Positions 6,827 to 14,097 of a stretch of 19,648 bases of DNA are shown here, one piece after another (the stretch's first letter is position 1; each line of letters starts with the position of its first letter). The notes below the pieces were generated by a model. It was not told where the DNA came from. It saw only the letters and a program-made list of their open reading frames with translations, and did no database searches. Both the position numbers and the translations under genes were made by a program. The DNA is from Actinomycetospora sp. Its GTDB lineage: Bacteria > Actinomycetota > Actinomycetes > Mycobacteriales > Pseudonocardiaceae. The DNA is taken from contig JAICLN010000023.1 in NCBI GenBank assembly GCA_025925615.1, positions 1 to 19,648 on the forward strand, given 5' to 3'.

Positions 6827-7566
6827 CCGTCCGCTTCGTCGGCGCCGGCCCGGGCGCGGCCGACCTGATCACGGTCCGCGGCCTGCGCGCGATCGCGACG
6901 AGCCCGGTCTGCCTCTACGCCGGCTCACTGGTGGGAGAGGACCTGCTCGCCCAGTGCCCGCCGCACGCGCACCGCGTCGACACCGCGCGCATGACCCTCG
7001 ACGAGATCGTCGCCGAGCTCCTCGCCGCCCACGAGGCGGGCCACGACGTCGCCCGGCTCTGCAGCGGGGACCCGGCGATCTTCTCCGCCGTGGCCGAGCA
7101 GACCCGCCGTCTCGACGCGGCCGGCGTCCCCTGGGAGATCGTGCCCGGCGTCCCCTCCTTCGCCGCGGCCGCGGCGGCCCTGCGTACCGAGCTGACCGTG
7201 CCCGGCGTCGGGCAGTCGGTCGTGCTCACCCGCGACGCCGCCAACGCGACCCCGATGCCCGCGGGGGAGTCGCTCGCGATCTGGGCCGCCGCCGGCGGGA
7301 CCCTCGTGCTGCACCTCGCGGTCCAGCGCTGCGCCGAGGTCGTGGCCGTGCTGCGCGAGCACCGCCCGTCCGACGAGCCGGTCGCGGTCGTCGCGCGAGC
7401 CTCGCGGGACGACGAGCTGATCGTGCGCGGGACGCTCGCCGACATCGCGGCGAAGGTCGACCAGGCCGGCATCCGGCGAACCGCGGTCATCGTCGTGGGG
7501 CGGGTGGTCGGGGTGGACCAGGGGTGCGAGAGCCACCTCTACTCGGCGGCCCGCGACCGCGCGTGA
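6823..7566 (+). CDS. cobM: Precorrin-4 C11-methyltransferase
   Basis: The 247-residue SAM-dependent tetrapyrrole methylase transfers a methyl group to C11 of precorrin-4, giving precorrin-5. Family motifs are VGAGPGAADLITVRG (6-20), LCSGDPAIFSA (79-89) and VPGVPSFAAAAA (107-118). Length and motifs match CobM/CbiF. The GTG start (6823) overlaps the cobL stop (GTGA), and GGAGG at 6813-6817 is 5 nt upstream. That ribosome site lies in the repeat-extended tail of cobL, so translation is probably coupled. No inserted repeat is seen in this gene. Confidence 0.94.
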   Translation: MTVRFVGAGPGAADLITVRGLRAIATSPVCLYAGSLVGEDLLAQCPPHAHRVDTARMTLDEIVAELLAAHEAGHDVARLCSGDPAIFSAVAEQTRRLDAAGVPWEIVPGVPSFAAAAAALRTELTVPGVGQSVVLTRDAANATPMPAGESLAIWAAAGGTLVLHLAVQRCAEVVAVLREHRPSDEPVAVVARASRDDELIVRGTLADIAAKVDQAGIRRTAVIVVGRVVGVDQGCESHLYSAARDRA

Positions 7567-8387
7567 ACGAACGGCCCGGTCGCGCGCGTAGAAGCAGCGA
7601 ACGTGCCGTTCGCTCGCCAGGACCGCGGCGCGTCCTCGTCCTCGGCGGCACCGCGGAGGCCCGGGCGCTCGCGGACGCCCTCGCGACCGAACCCGGCCCT
7701 ATCGGCGTGCTGTCCCGGATCTCCGTCACCACCTCGCTCGCCGGGCGCACCCGCGACCCGCGGCTCCCGGCCGGCGACGTCCGGACCGGCGGGTTCGGCG
7801 GCGTCGACGGGCTCGCCGTCGCCCTCACCGACGTCGACCTCCTCGTCGACGCCACCCACCCCTTCGCCGCCCGCATGACCGAGCACGCCGCGGCGGCCGC
7901 GGCCCGCACCGGGACGCCCCTCGTCGTGCTCCGGCGGCCCGGGTGGACGGAGGGTCCCGACGACGACTGGCGCCGGGTCCCGACGACGGGTGCCGCGGCG
8001 GCGGCCTGTGCGGCGGGCGGCTTCGCGCGGGTCTTCCTCGCGATCGGCCGGCAGGGCGTGGGGGAGTTCCTCGACGTCGACGCCTGGTTCCTGGTCCGGG
8101 CGATCGAGGCCCCCGAGGCGGTGCCGGCGCGGTCGATCGTGGTGCTCGCGCGCGGCCCGTTCGCCCTCGACGACGAGCGCGCGCTGCTGCGCCGGCACCG
8201 CGTCGACGTCGTGGTCGCCAAGGACTCCGGGGGAGCGACCGAGGCCAAGCTCGCCGCCGCCCGGGAGCTCGGGGTGCCGGTGGTGCTGATCGACCGGCCG
8301 GCGATGCCGGAGGGCGTGCGGGTGGTCGAGGACGTGGCGGGGGTGCTCGCCGTCGTGCGGGAACAAGGCCCGCCGCCCAGCGGTTAA
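7563..8387 (+). CDS. cobK: Precorrin-6A reductase
   Basis: The 274-residue enzyme reduces precorrin-6A with NADPH. Motifs are VLVLGGTAEARALADAL (24-40, nucleotide-binding loop), DATHPFAARM (96-105) and VVAKDSGG (217-224). Two oddities are visible. First, the protein starts at GTG 7563, overlapping the cobM stop, and no other ATG, GTG or TTG occurs in frame before the conserved LVLGG core, so an unusual 20-residue Arg/Ser-rich N-terminus is translated through a small hairpin (7596-7614). Second, residues 45-52 (GPIGVLSR), between the first helix and SVTTSLAGRTRDPRLP, are encoded by the dispersed 15-mer core (7697-7711). Both extras lie at places where the family is variable. Confidence 0.92.
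   Translation: MNERPGRARRSSERAVRSPGPRRVLVLGGTAEARALADALATEPGPIGVLSRISVTTSLAGRTRDPRLPAGDVRTGGFGGVDGLAVALTDVDLLVDATHPFAARMTEHAAAAAARTGTPLVVLRRPGWTEGPDDDWRRVPTTGAAAAACAAGGFARVFLAIGRQGVGEFLDVDAWFLVRAIEAPEAVPARSIVVLARGPFALDDERALLRRHRVDVVVAKDSGGATEAKLAAARELGVPVVLIDRPAMPEGVRVVEDVAGVLAVVREQGPPPSG
7596..7614. repeat. Small hairpin in the 5' end of cobK
   Basis: The arms agcgaacg (7596-7603) and cgttcgct (7607-7614) pair perfectly with a 3-nt loop. The preceding stretch tgaacgaacgg overlaps the cobM stop codon. The arrangement resembles the stop-codon-overlapping palindromes elsewhere in the window, but here it lies inside coding sequence. Confidence 0.5.
7697..7717 (+). repeat. Dispersed repeat core inside cobK
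   Basis: It is the 15-mer ccctatcggcgtgct (7697-7711) plus six more bases matching the copy at 5387. It is read as PIGVLSR in CobK, between the nucleotide-binding helix and the SLAGR strand. Only the core is present, without the 5' gatgccagcgg or 3' caggaaagcc ends. Confidence 0.65.
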
Positions 8388-8391
8388 AGTG

Positions 8392-8405
8392 GTTGACACT
8401 TCAAC
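8392..8405. promoter_or_regulatory. Possible operator upstream of the second LLM gene
   Basis: gttga-cact-tcaac is a perfect 5-bp-arm dyad, starting 5 bp after the cobK stop and ending 20 bp before the LLM start. TTGA-N4-TCAA dyads are common operator forms for MarR-type regulators. The TTGACA inside it could also be a -35, but no -10 follows at the right distance. Confidence 0.35.
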
Positions 8406-8424
8406 AAGCGAGGAGGCGGCCACC

Positions 8425-9525
8425 ATGCAGTTCGGGGTCTTCACGGTCGGCGACGTGACACCCGACCCGACCACGGGGCGCACGCCCAGCGAGGCCGAGC
8501 GCATCCAGGCGATGGTGACGATCGCGAAGAAGGCCGAGGAGGTCGGGCTCGACGTCTTCGCGACGGGCGAGCACCACAACCCGCCGTTCGTGCCCTCGTC
8601 GCCGACGACGCTGCTGGGCTACATCGCGGCGCAGACCTCGACGCTGCAGCTGTCGACGTCCACGACGCTGATCACGACCAACGACCCGGTCAAGATCGCC
8701 GAGGACTACGCGATGCTCCAGCACCTCGCGGGCGGGCGTGTCGACCTCATGATGGGCCGCGGCAACACCGGGCCGGTCTACCCCTGGTTCGGCCAGGACA
8801 TCCGGCAGGGCCTCCCGCTGGCGATCGAGAACTACGCGCTGCTGCGGCGGCTGTGGGACGAGGACGTCGTCGACTGGGAGGGGGAGTTCCGCAGCCCGCT
8901 GCACGGCTTCACCTCGACGCCGCGCCCGCTCGACGGGGTCGCGCCGTTCGTCTGGCACGGCTCGATCCGCTCGCCCGAGATCGCCGAGCAGGCCGCGTAC
9001 TACGGCGACGGCTTCTTCCACAACCACATCTTCTGGCCGGCGTCGCACACCAGGCAGATGGTGGAGTTCTACCGGCGCCGGTTCGAACACTACGGACACG
9101 GGTCGGCCGACCAGGCGATCGTGGGGCTCGGCGGCCAGGTGTTCATGCGGAAGAACTCTCAGGACGCCGTGGCGGAGTTCCGCCCGTACTTCGACCACGC
9201 CCCGGTCTACGGCGGCGGGCCGTCGTTGGAGGACTTCTCGACGCAGACGCCGCTGACGGTCGGGTCGCCGGCCGAGGTCATCGACCGCACGTTGGGCTTC
9301 CGGGAGTACGTGGGCGACTACCAGCGCCAGCTCTTCCTCATGGACCACGCCGGGCTGCCGCTGACGACGGTGCTCGAGCAGCTCGACCTGCTCGGCGAGG
9401 AGGTCGTGCCGGCGCTGCGCAAGGAGTTCGCGGCCCTGAAGCCGGCGCACGTGCCGGACGCGCCGACGCACGAGTCGCTGGTCGCGGCGAAGTCGGCTAG
9501 TGCGGCGGAGCTCCTGGGTGCCTGA
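8425..9525 (+). CDS. LLM class flavin-dependent oxidoreductase (second, CE1758-like)
   Basis: The 366-residue luciferase-like monooxygenase contains FGVFTVGDVTPDPTTGRTPSE near the N-terminus, FATGEHHNPPFVPSSP (about 44-59, EHH signature), LSTSTTLITTNDPVKIAEDYAML, DLMMGRGNTGPVYPWFG and FVWHGSIRSPE. This layout resembles the FMN-dependent luciferase-like subfamily often paired with an NAD(P)H:FMN reductase; no such reductase lies next to it here. ATG 8425 is chosen over the upstream GTG 8389 because AGGAGG (8411-8416) is 8 nt upstream of the ATG. It follows cobK by 37 bp with its own possible operator and is closed by a near-perfect palindrome, so it is probably transcribed separately. The substrate is unknown. 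Confidence 0.86.
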   Translation: MQFGVFTVGDVTPDPTTGRTPSEAERIQAMVTIAKKAEEVGLDVFATGEHHNPPFVPSSPTTLLGYIAAQTSTLQLSTSTTLITTNDPVKIAEDYAMLQHLAGGRVDLMMGRGNTGPVYPWFGQDIRQGLPLAIENYALLRRLWDEDVVDWEGEFRSPLHGFTSTPRPLDGVAPFVWHGSIRSPEIAEQAAYYGDGFFHNHIFWPASHTRQMVEFYRRRFEHYGHGSADQAIVGLGGQVFMRKNSQDAVAEFRPYFDHAPVYGGGPSLEDFSTQTPLTVGSPAEVIDRTLGFREYVGDYQRQLFLMDHAGLPLTTVLEQLDLLGEEVVPALRKEFAALKPAHVPDAPTHESLVAAKSASAAELLGA

Positions 9526-9528
9526 CGG

Positions 9529-9574
9529 CTCGTGAGCACTTTCCGTGGCTATAGCCCCGGAAAGTGCTCACGAG
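9529..9574. terminator. Near-perfect 46-bp palindrome after the second LLM gene
   Basis: Arms 9529-9545 (ctcgtgagcactttccg) and 9558-9574 pair at all 17 positions, and the centre ggctatagcc (9547-9556) is itself palindromic, so only one pair in the whole unit mismatches. It begins 3 bp after the stop codon, and its right arm plus tail (9564-9587) recurs at 3357-3380. It is probably a terminator, and a good representative of the intergenic palindromes in this window. Confidence 0.75.
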
Positions 9575-9622
9575 CGCGAAGCGCACCTAGTGCTCGAAGG
9601 TCATCCACGTCACAGTGGACCC

Positions 9623-10546
9623 ATGACCGACGTGACCGGGACGACGACCGAGAACGACACCCGGTACGACTTCGGGGGCGACGAGTTCGTCTACGTCGAG
9701 ATCTCGGCGGAGATGAGCCTGCCGGCGCACTTCGCCTCGCTCGCGATCACGCGGCGGCTGCGGGAGGAGGCGATCCCCGGCGTCGAGGAGATCTGCCCGT
9801 CCAACGCCTCGTACATGGTGCGCGTCGATCCCGACCGGATCCACCCGCGCGACCTGGTCCACGAGCTGCAGCGCATCGAGACCGACGTCGGGTCGGCCGC
9901 CTCGGAGGACCCGGACTTCGTCGTCGACACCCGCATCGTCGACGTGCCGATCATGTTCGCCGACCCGTGGACCCACGAGGTCCTCATGCGGTTCCGCGAC
10001 CGGCACCAGGACCCCACGGGCACCGACCTCGACTACGGCGCCCGGATCAACGGCTACGACTCCGCCGAGTCGTTCATCGACGCCCTCGCCGGCGCGCCCT
10101 ATCTCGTCACGATGATGGGGTTCGTCCCCGGGCTGCCCTGGTGCTTCCAGCTCGTGCCCCGGGAGCGCCAGGTCGAGGTGCCGAAGTACGTGCGCCCCCG
10201 CACCGAGACCCCCGAGCGGGCGTTCGGCTTCGGCGGGGCCTTCGCCGTCATCTACCCGGTCAAGGGCGCCGGCGGGTACCAGCTGTTCGGGTCCGCCCCG
10301 GCCCCGATCTTCGACGGCGCCCAGGAGCAGCCCGACTTCGCCGAGGAGGACTCGGTCGTGTTCTTCCGGCACGGCGACCTCATCCGGTTCCGCCGCATCG
10401 ACCAGGACGAGTACGACGACGTCCGCGGGCTCGTCGACGCGAAGCAGTGGCGCTATCGCACCCGGCCGGTGCGGTTCTCGCCGAGCCGGTGGATCGCCGA
10501 TCCCGACGGGATCAACGCCGCGCTGGTGGGGGAGCTGGACCGATGA
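9623..10546 (+). CDS. pxpB: PxpB/KipI-like subunit (AHS1-type carboxyltransferase half)
   Basis: The 307-residue protein is related to PxpB/KipI and to the AHS1-like part of urea carboxylase. Motifs are LAITRRLREEAIPGVEEICPS (40-60), GFVPGLPW (166-173), PRTETPERAFGFGG (192-205) and the GAGGYQLFGSAPAP loop (216-229). Known PxpB is a subunit of ATP-dependent 5-oxoprolinase with PxpA and PxpC. Typical stand-alone PxpB is nearer 220-240 residues; this one has about 20 extra residues at the N-terminus and about 45 at the C-terminus (from about 262), and its usual VPAGSVGIAG-like segment has diverged. ATG 9623 is chosen as the first good start after the palindrome; a short dyad (9604-9608/9615-9619) lies just upstream. 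It overlaps pxpC by 4 bp (ATGA). Confidence 0.78.
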   Translation: MTDVTGTTTENDTRYDFGGDEFVYVEISAEMSLPAHFASLAITRRLREEAIPGVEEICPSNASYMVRVDPDRIHPRDLVHELQRIETDVGSAASEDPDFVVDTRIVDVPIMFADPWTHEVLMRFRDRHQDPTGTDLDYGARINGYDSAESFIDALAGAPYLVTMMGFVPGLPWCFQLVPRERQVEVPKYVRPRTETPERAFGFGGAFAVIYPVKGAGGYQLFGSAPAPIFDGAQEQPDFAEEDSVVFFRHGDLIRFRRIDQDEYDDVRGLVDAKQWRYRTRPVRFSPSRWIADPDGINAALVGELDR

Positions 10547-11514
10547 GCATCGTCGTGCACGATCCCGGACTCGAGACCACCGTGCAGGACACCGGCCGGC
10601 TCGGTCACTACGCCATCGGCTTCCCGCCCTCCGGCGCCCTGGACTCCTACGCCTACCACGTCGGCAACGCCCTGGTCGGCAATGCGCCGGGGGCCGCGGC
10701 CCTGGAGGCGGTCTACCTCGGGCCGACCCTGGAGTTCACGGCGGACAGCGTCGTCGCCGTCACGGGTGCCGACATCCCGGTCTCGCTCGACGGCGAGCCG
10801 GTCCCGACGTGGGAGTCGGTGGCGGTGCGCGCCGGCCAGACCCTCGCCTTCGGCCAGCTCGCGGGCGGCGCGCGGCCCTACGTCGCCGTCGCCGGCGGCA
10901 TCGACGTCCCGACCTACTACGGCAGCCGCTCCACCTACACGCTCGTCGGGATCGGGGGCTTCGGGGGCCGCGCCCTGGCCGAGGGCGACGAGCTGTCGCT
11001 CGGCGACGCCGCCGTCGACCCCCGCGCCGGGCGGCGCGTCGAGGACGCCGACATCCCGGAGCACCCGACGACGGCGGAGCTGCGCCTCCTCGTCGGCCTG
11101 CACAGCTACCGGCTGACCCCGGATTCGCTCGAGCGGTTCACCTCGACGGCGTGGAAGGTGACCCCGGACGCGAACCGGGTCGGCTACCGGTACCGCGGCG
11201 CCGAGCTGGAGTTCGTCCCGCGCGAGCAGCCGTTCGGGGCGGGCAGCGACCCGGCCAACGTCACCGACTGCGGCTACCCGGTCGGTTCGGTGCAGGTCCC
11301 CGGCGGGGTGGAGCCGATCGTGCTGCTGCAGGACGCGGTGACCGGCGGCGGGTACGCGACCCTCGGCACCGTCGTCAGCGTCGACCGCGACCGGCTCGCC
11401 CAGACCAAGACCGGCGACCACACCCGCTTCGTGCCCGTCGACCTCGACGAGGCGCTCGCCATCCGCCGCGACCGGGCCGCCCGGCTCGACCGCGTCCGCA
11501 GCTCCCTCGCCTGA
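10543..11514 (+). CDS. pxpC: PxpC/KipA-like subunit (AHS2-type carboxyltransferase half)
   Basis: This 323-residue protein of the biotin-dependent carboxyltransferase/allophanate-hydrolase-subunit-2 family contains DPGLETTVQDTGRLGHYAIG (7-26), SGALDSYAYHVGNALVGN (30-47), YVAVAGGIDVP (113-123), GSRSTYTLVGIGGFGGRAL (127-145) and TDCGYPVGSVQVPGG. It is the partner of PxpB, and in 5-oxoprolinase the PxpB-PxpC heterodimer works with PxpA. In urea carboxylase the equivalent two halves are fused as the carboxyltransferase domain. The ATG overlaps the pxpB stop, and the next gene (biotin carrier) starts 24 bp after its stop, indicating one operon. Confidence 0.88.
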   Translation: MSIVVHDPGLETTVQDTGRLGHYAIGFPPSGALDSYAYHVGNALVGNAPGAAALEAVYLGPTLEFTADSVVAVTGADIPVSLDGEPVPTWESVAVRAGQTLAFGQLAGGARPYVAVAGGIDVPTYYGSRSTYTLVGIGGFGGRALAEGDELSLGDAAVDPRAGRRVEDADIPEHPTTAELRLLVGLHSYRLTPDSLERFTSTAWKVTPDANRVGYRYRGAELEFVPREQPFGAGSDPANVTDCGYPVGSVQVPGGVEPIVLLQDAVTGGGYATLGTVVSVDRDRLAQTKTGDHTRFVPVDLDEALAIRRDRAARLDRVRSSLA

Positions 11515-11537
11515 ACGCAACCGTCCGAGGAGGACCC

Positions 11538-11780
11538 GTGTCCAGCCACCGGATCACCGCCCGCACCCCGGGCGTCTTCTACCGTCGGCCGTCCCCGGAC
11601 GCCGAGCCCTACGTGGGCGACGGCGCCGCCGTCAGCGAGGGCGACACCATCGGGCTCATCGAGGTGATGAAGACCTACCGCGAGGTCAAGGCCGACACCA
11701 CGGGCACTGTGAGCCAGTGGTTCGTCGAGAACGAGGACGAGGTGACCATCGGCCAGGACCTGGTGGAACTGGACACGTGA
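11538..11780 (+). CDS. Free-standing biotin carboxyl carrier (biotinyl-lipoyl) domain protein
   Basis: This 80-residue protein is little more than one biotinyl domain like the C-terminal domain of AccB: TPGVFYRRPSPDAEPYV (10-26), GDTIGLIEVMKTYREVKAD (36-54), VENEDEVTIGQDLVELD (63-79). The biotinylated lysine should be Lys45. The local motif is EVMKTYRE instead of the usual E(A/V)MKM(M/L)N, and the N-terminal AccB segment is absent. GTG 11538 is preceded by GAGGAGG (11527-11533). The 3' end overlaps the biotin carboxylase start by 4 bp. The context (PxpB, PxpC, carboxylase) says it serves that complex and probably not fatty-acid synthesis. Confidence 0.88.
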   Translation: MSSHRITARTPGVFYRRPSPDAEPYVGDGAAVSEGDTIGLIEVMKTYREVKADTTGTVSQWFVENEDEVTIGQDLVELDT

Positions 11781-13120
11781 GCATCTCCACGGTCCTCGTC
11801 GCCAACCGCGGCGAGATCGCCCTGCGGATCGTGCGGGCCTGCCGCGAGCTCGGGCTCCGCTCGGTGGCGGTCTACTCGGACGCCGACGCCGAGGCGGCCC
11901 ACGTCCGGCACGCCGACGACGCCGTGCACATCGGGAAGTCCTCGGCGTCGAAGAGCTACCTCGACGCCGAGGCCGTCCTGGCGGCGGCCCGGTCCTCCGG
12001 TGCGGACGCGGTGCACCCGGGCTACGGCTTCCTCTCCGAGCGGGCGTCCTTCGCGCGCGCCGTCGCCGACGCCGGCCTCGTCTGGGTGGGTCCGCCCGCC
12101 GACGTCATCGAGCGCATGGGGGACAAGGCCGCGGCCCGGGCGGTCGCGGCGGGTGCCGGCGTGCCGGTGGTCCCGGGCAGCGACGAGCTCGCCGACTCCG
12201 ACGCGGCGGTGGCAGCGGCCGCCGAGATCGGCTACCCCGTCCTGGTCAAGGCGGCCGCGGGCGGGGGAGGCCGCGGGATCCGGCCGGCGGCCTCCGACGA
12301 GGAGCTACGCCGGGTTGTGGTCGAGGCCCGGCGGGAGGCGGCGTCGGCGTTCGGGTCCGATGCGGTCTACCTCGAGCGGGCGCTGCCGCGGCCCAAGCAC
12401 ATCGAGGTGCAGGTGGTCGCCGACGGCCAGGGCGGCGTCGTCCACTGCTTCGAGCGGGACTGCTCGCTGCAGCGCCGTCGTCAGAAGGTGCTCGAGGAGG
12501 CGCCCGCGCCCGGTCTCGACGAGGGGGTGCGCCGCGCGATGTGCGACGCGGCCGTGGCGCTGGCGCGGGAGGTCGGCTACGTCGGCGCGGGGACGGTCGA
12601 GTTCCTCCTCGACACCGACTCCGGGGAGTTCTTCTTCATCGAGATGAACACCCGCATCCAGGTCGAGCACCCGGTCACCGAGCTCGTCACGGGGCTGGAC
12701 CTCGTCGCCCTCCAGCTCCGGGTGGCCGACGGGGAGCCGCTGCCGCTCGCCCAGGACGACATCGAGTGCCGGGGCGTGGCCCTCGAGTTCCGCGTCAACG
12801 CCGAGGACCCCGACGACGACTTCCTCCCGACGCCGGGTGAGGTCACGGCTCTCGAGCTCCCCGGCGGACCCGGGGTGCGGGTGGACACCGCGATCGCGGC
12901 CGGCGACGTGATCCCGCCGTTCTACGACTCCATGGTCGCCAAGCTGGCGGTCTGGGGCCCCGACCGGGCCGCGGCACTCGCGCGCGGCCGACGCGCGCTC
13001 GCCGAGTACCGGGTCGAGGGGATCCCGACGACGATTCCGCTGCACCGGCGCCTGCTCGACGACCCCACCGTGGTGGCGGGGACCCACGACATCACGTTCC
13101 TCGAGGGCTTCGCGATGTGA
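11777..13120 (+). CDS. accC: Biotin carboxylase subunit
   Basis: The 447-residue enzyme uses ATP and bicarbonate to carboxylate biotin on the carrier protein encoded just upstream. Domains in order are the N-terminal VLVANRGEIALRIVRACRELG (6-26), VHPGYGFLSE (79-88), an ATP-grasp region with LVKAAAGGGGRGIR (156-169, Gly-rich lid), HIEVQVVAD (208-216), ERDCSLQRRRQKVLEE (226-241) and the active-site FIEMNTRIQVEHPVTE (287-302), then the C-terminal cap to FLEGFAM. All key residues visible in AccC are kept; its length matches stand-alone AccC. The accC symbol reflects family; its likely partners are the adjacent PxpB/PxpC proteins. The GTG start overlaps the carrier stop. Confidence 0.9.
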   Translation: MSISTVLVANRGEIALRIVRACRELGLRSVAVYSDADAEAAHVRHADDAVHIGKSSASKSYLDAEAVLAAARSSGADAVHPGYGFLSERASFARAVADAGLVWVGPPADVIERMGDKAAARAVAAGAGVPVVPGSDELADSDAAVAAAAEIGYPVLVKAAAGGGGRGIRPAASDEELRRVVVEARREAASAFGSDAVYLERALPRPKHIEVQVVADGQGGVVHCFERDCSLQRRRQKVLEEAPAPGLDEGVRRAMCDAAVALAREVGYVGAGTVEFLLDTDSGEFFFIEMNTRIQVEHPVTELVTGLDLVALQLRVADGEPLPLAQDDIECRGVALEFRVNAEDPDDDFLPTPGEVTALELPGGPGVRVDTAIAAGDVIPPFYDSMVAKLAVWGPDRAAALARGRRALAEYRVEGIPTTIPLHRRLLDDPTVVAGTHDITFLEGFAM

Positions 13121-13158
13121 CACGGTTGTCGTCGTCGGGGCGACGACATCCGTTCACA
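13116..13158. terminator. Bidirectional hairpin between accC and pxpA
   Basis: Inner arms tgtcgtcg (13127-13134) and cgacgaca (13141-13148) pair around a 6-nt loop; outer arms tgtgacacgg and ccgttcaca pair imperfectly. The accC stop (13118-13120) lies in the left outer arm, and the convergent pxpA stop (13154-13156) lies in the right outer arm, so one structure can end both transcripts. It belongs to the same class as 1479-1520. Confidence 0.65.
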
Positions 13159-13906
13159 GGCGCGGAGCGTGGCGCTCGACCCCGAGCGCGTCGAAGCGGC
13201 GCACGATCGCTTCGCACACCTCGACGGCGTTCGGTCGGTCGCCGTGCAGGCAGATCGTGTCCACCTCGACGTCCAGCCGACGTCCGGAGTTCGACGTCAC
13301 GTGCCCCTCCAGCAGGTCGACGGCCTGCTGGGCGACGCCGTCCGGGTCCTTCGCCTGCGGGTCGGGCTCGACGATGATGCGGCCGTCGTCGTCGTACTCC
13401 AGATCCGCGAACCCCTCGCGCACGACCCGGGCGCCGAGCGTGCGGGCGAGCTCGGCCGTCGGCCCGGCCAGCCAGAAGATGCCGAGCGACGGGTCGAGCC
13501 GCATCACCGCCTCGGTGATCGCGGTGGTGATCTCGTCGTCGGTCAGCGCCATCCCGTACAGCGCGCCATGCGGCTTCACGTGCACCACCTCGGCGCCCTC
13601 CGCGCGGGCCGTCGCCTGCAGCGCACCGACCTGGTAGAGGACGATCTGGGCGGCCTCGTCCGGGCGCAGCGCCATCCGGCGGCGGCCGAAGCCCACGAGG
13701 TCGGGGAGGCCCGGGTGCGCCCCGATCGCCGTGCCGGTCCGCGCGGCGGTGCGCACCGACTCCCGCATCGTCACCGGGTCGCTGGCGTGGAAGCCGCACG
13801 CGACGTTCACCGACGTCACGTGCTCCATGAGCGCGGCGTCGTGGCCGAGCCTCCACCGGCCCAGGCTCTCGCCGGCGTCCGCGTTGAGGTCGACGAGGGT
13901 CTGCAC
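13154..13906 (-). CDS. pxpA: 5-oxoprolinase subunit A (LamB/YcsF family)
   Basis: This 250-residue LamB/YcsF protein contains VDLNADAGESLGRW (5-18, the metal/active-site N-terminus), VNVACGFHASDP, AHPGLPDLVGFGRR, VHVKPHGALYG and ICLHGDRPNAVE near the end. PxpA opens the lactam ring of 5-oxoproline after phosphorylation and needs PxpB/PxpC. The GTG at 13906 is chosen because GGAGG stands 5 nt upstream and family homology begins at once; the longer frame to 14050 adds 48 non-conserved residues. Although functionally tied to pxpBC, it lies on the opposite strand and converges on accC. It is 191 bp downstream of cobIJ, with a hairpin between. Confidence 0.92.
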   Translation of the reverse strand: MQTLVDLNADAGESLGRWRLGHDAALMEHVTSVNVACGFHASDPVTMRESVRTAARTGTAIGAHPGLPDLVGFGRRRMALRPDEAAQIVLYQVGALQATARAEGAEVVHVKPHGALYGMALTDDEITTAITEAVMRLDPSLGIFWLAGPTAELARTLGARVVREGFADLEYDDDGRIIVEPDPQAKDPDGVAQQAVDLLEGHVTSNSGRRLDVEVDTICLHGDRPNAVEVCEAIVRRFDALGVERHAPRL

Positions 13907-13974
13907 GGGAGCCTCCCGGGGTCGAGGGTGCTGGCTGCACCCATCGCACCAGATCGGGCCGCCCCGTCCCAGCG

Positions 13975-14019
13975 CGAGGGGAGCCCTCGTGCGGATAGAG
14001 CGGCCGAAGACTCCCCTCG
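13975..14019. promoter_or_regulatory. 9-bp inverted repeat upstream of pxpA
   Basis: cgaggggag (13975-13983) and ctcccctcg (14011-14019) are exact inverted repeats, 27 bp apart, between the cobIJ terminator and the pxpA start. It could be an operator for pxpA. At this GC content a chance match is possible. Confidence 0.3.
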
Positions 14020-14042
14020 AGCCTGAGGTGCGCTCCCCGCTG

Positions 14043-14082
14043 GTGACCACTGTTCCGTGTCACAGGGCGGAGTAGTGCTCAC
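14043..14082. terminator. Degenerate palindrome after cobIJ
   Basis: Arms 14043-14057 (gtgaccactgttccg) and 14068-14082 (cggagtagtgctcac) pair at 12 of 15 positions. It is a degenerate relative of 9529-9574, placed 16 bp after the cobIJ stop, and is the likely terminator of the cobG-cobH-cobIJ operon. Confidence 0.5.
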
Positions 14083-14097
14083 GAGGGCTCCACCCAC

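Noticed and set aside
9604..9619. Short dyad tccac-N6-gtgga upstream of pxpB as an operator.
   Set aside because: Five-base arms are too short to separate from chance in this GC-rich background.
13907..14050. A 48-residue N-terminal extension of PxpA.
   Set aside because: The family begins at VDLNADAGES, and the GTG at 13906 has a GGAGG at the right distance.
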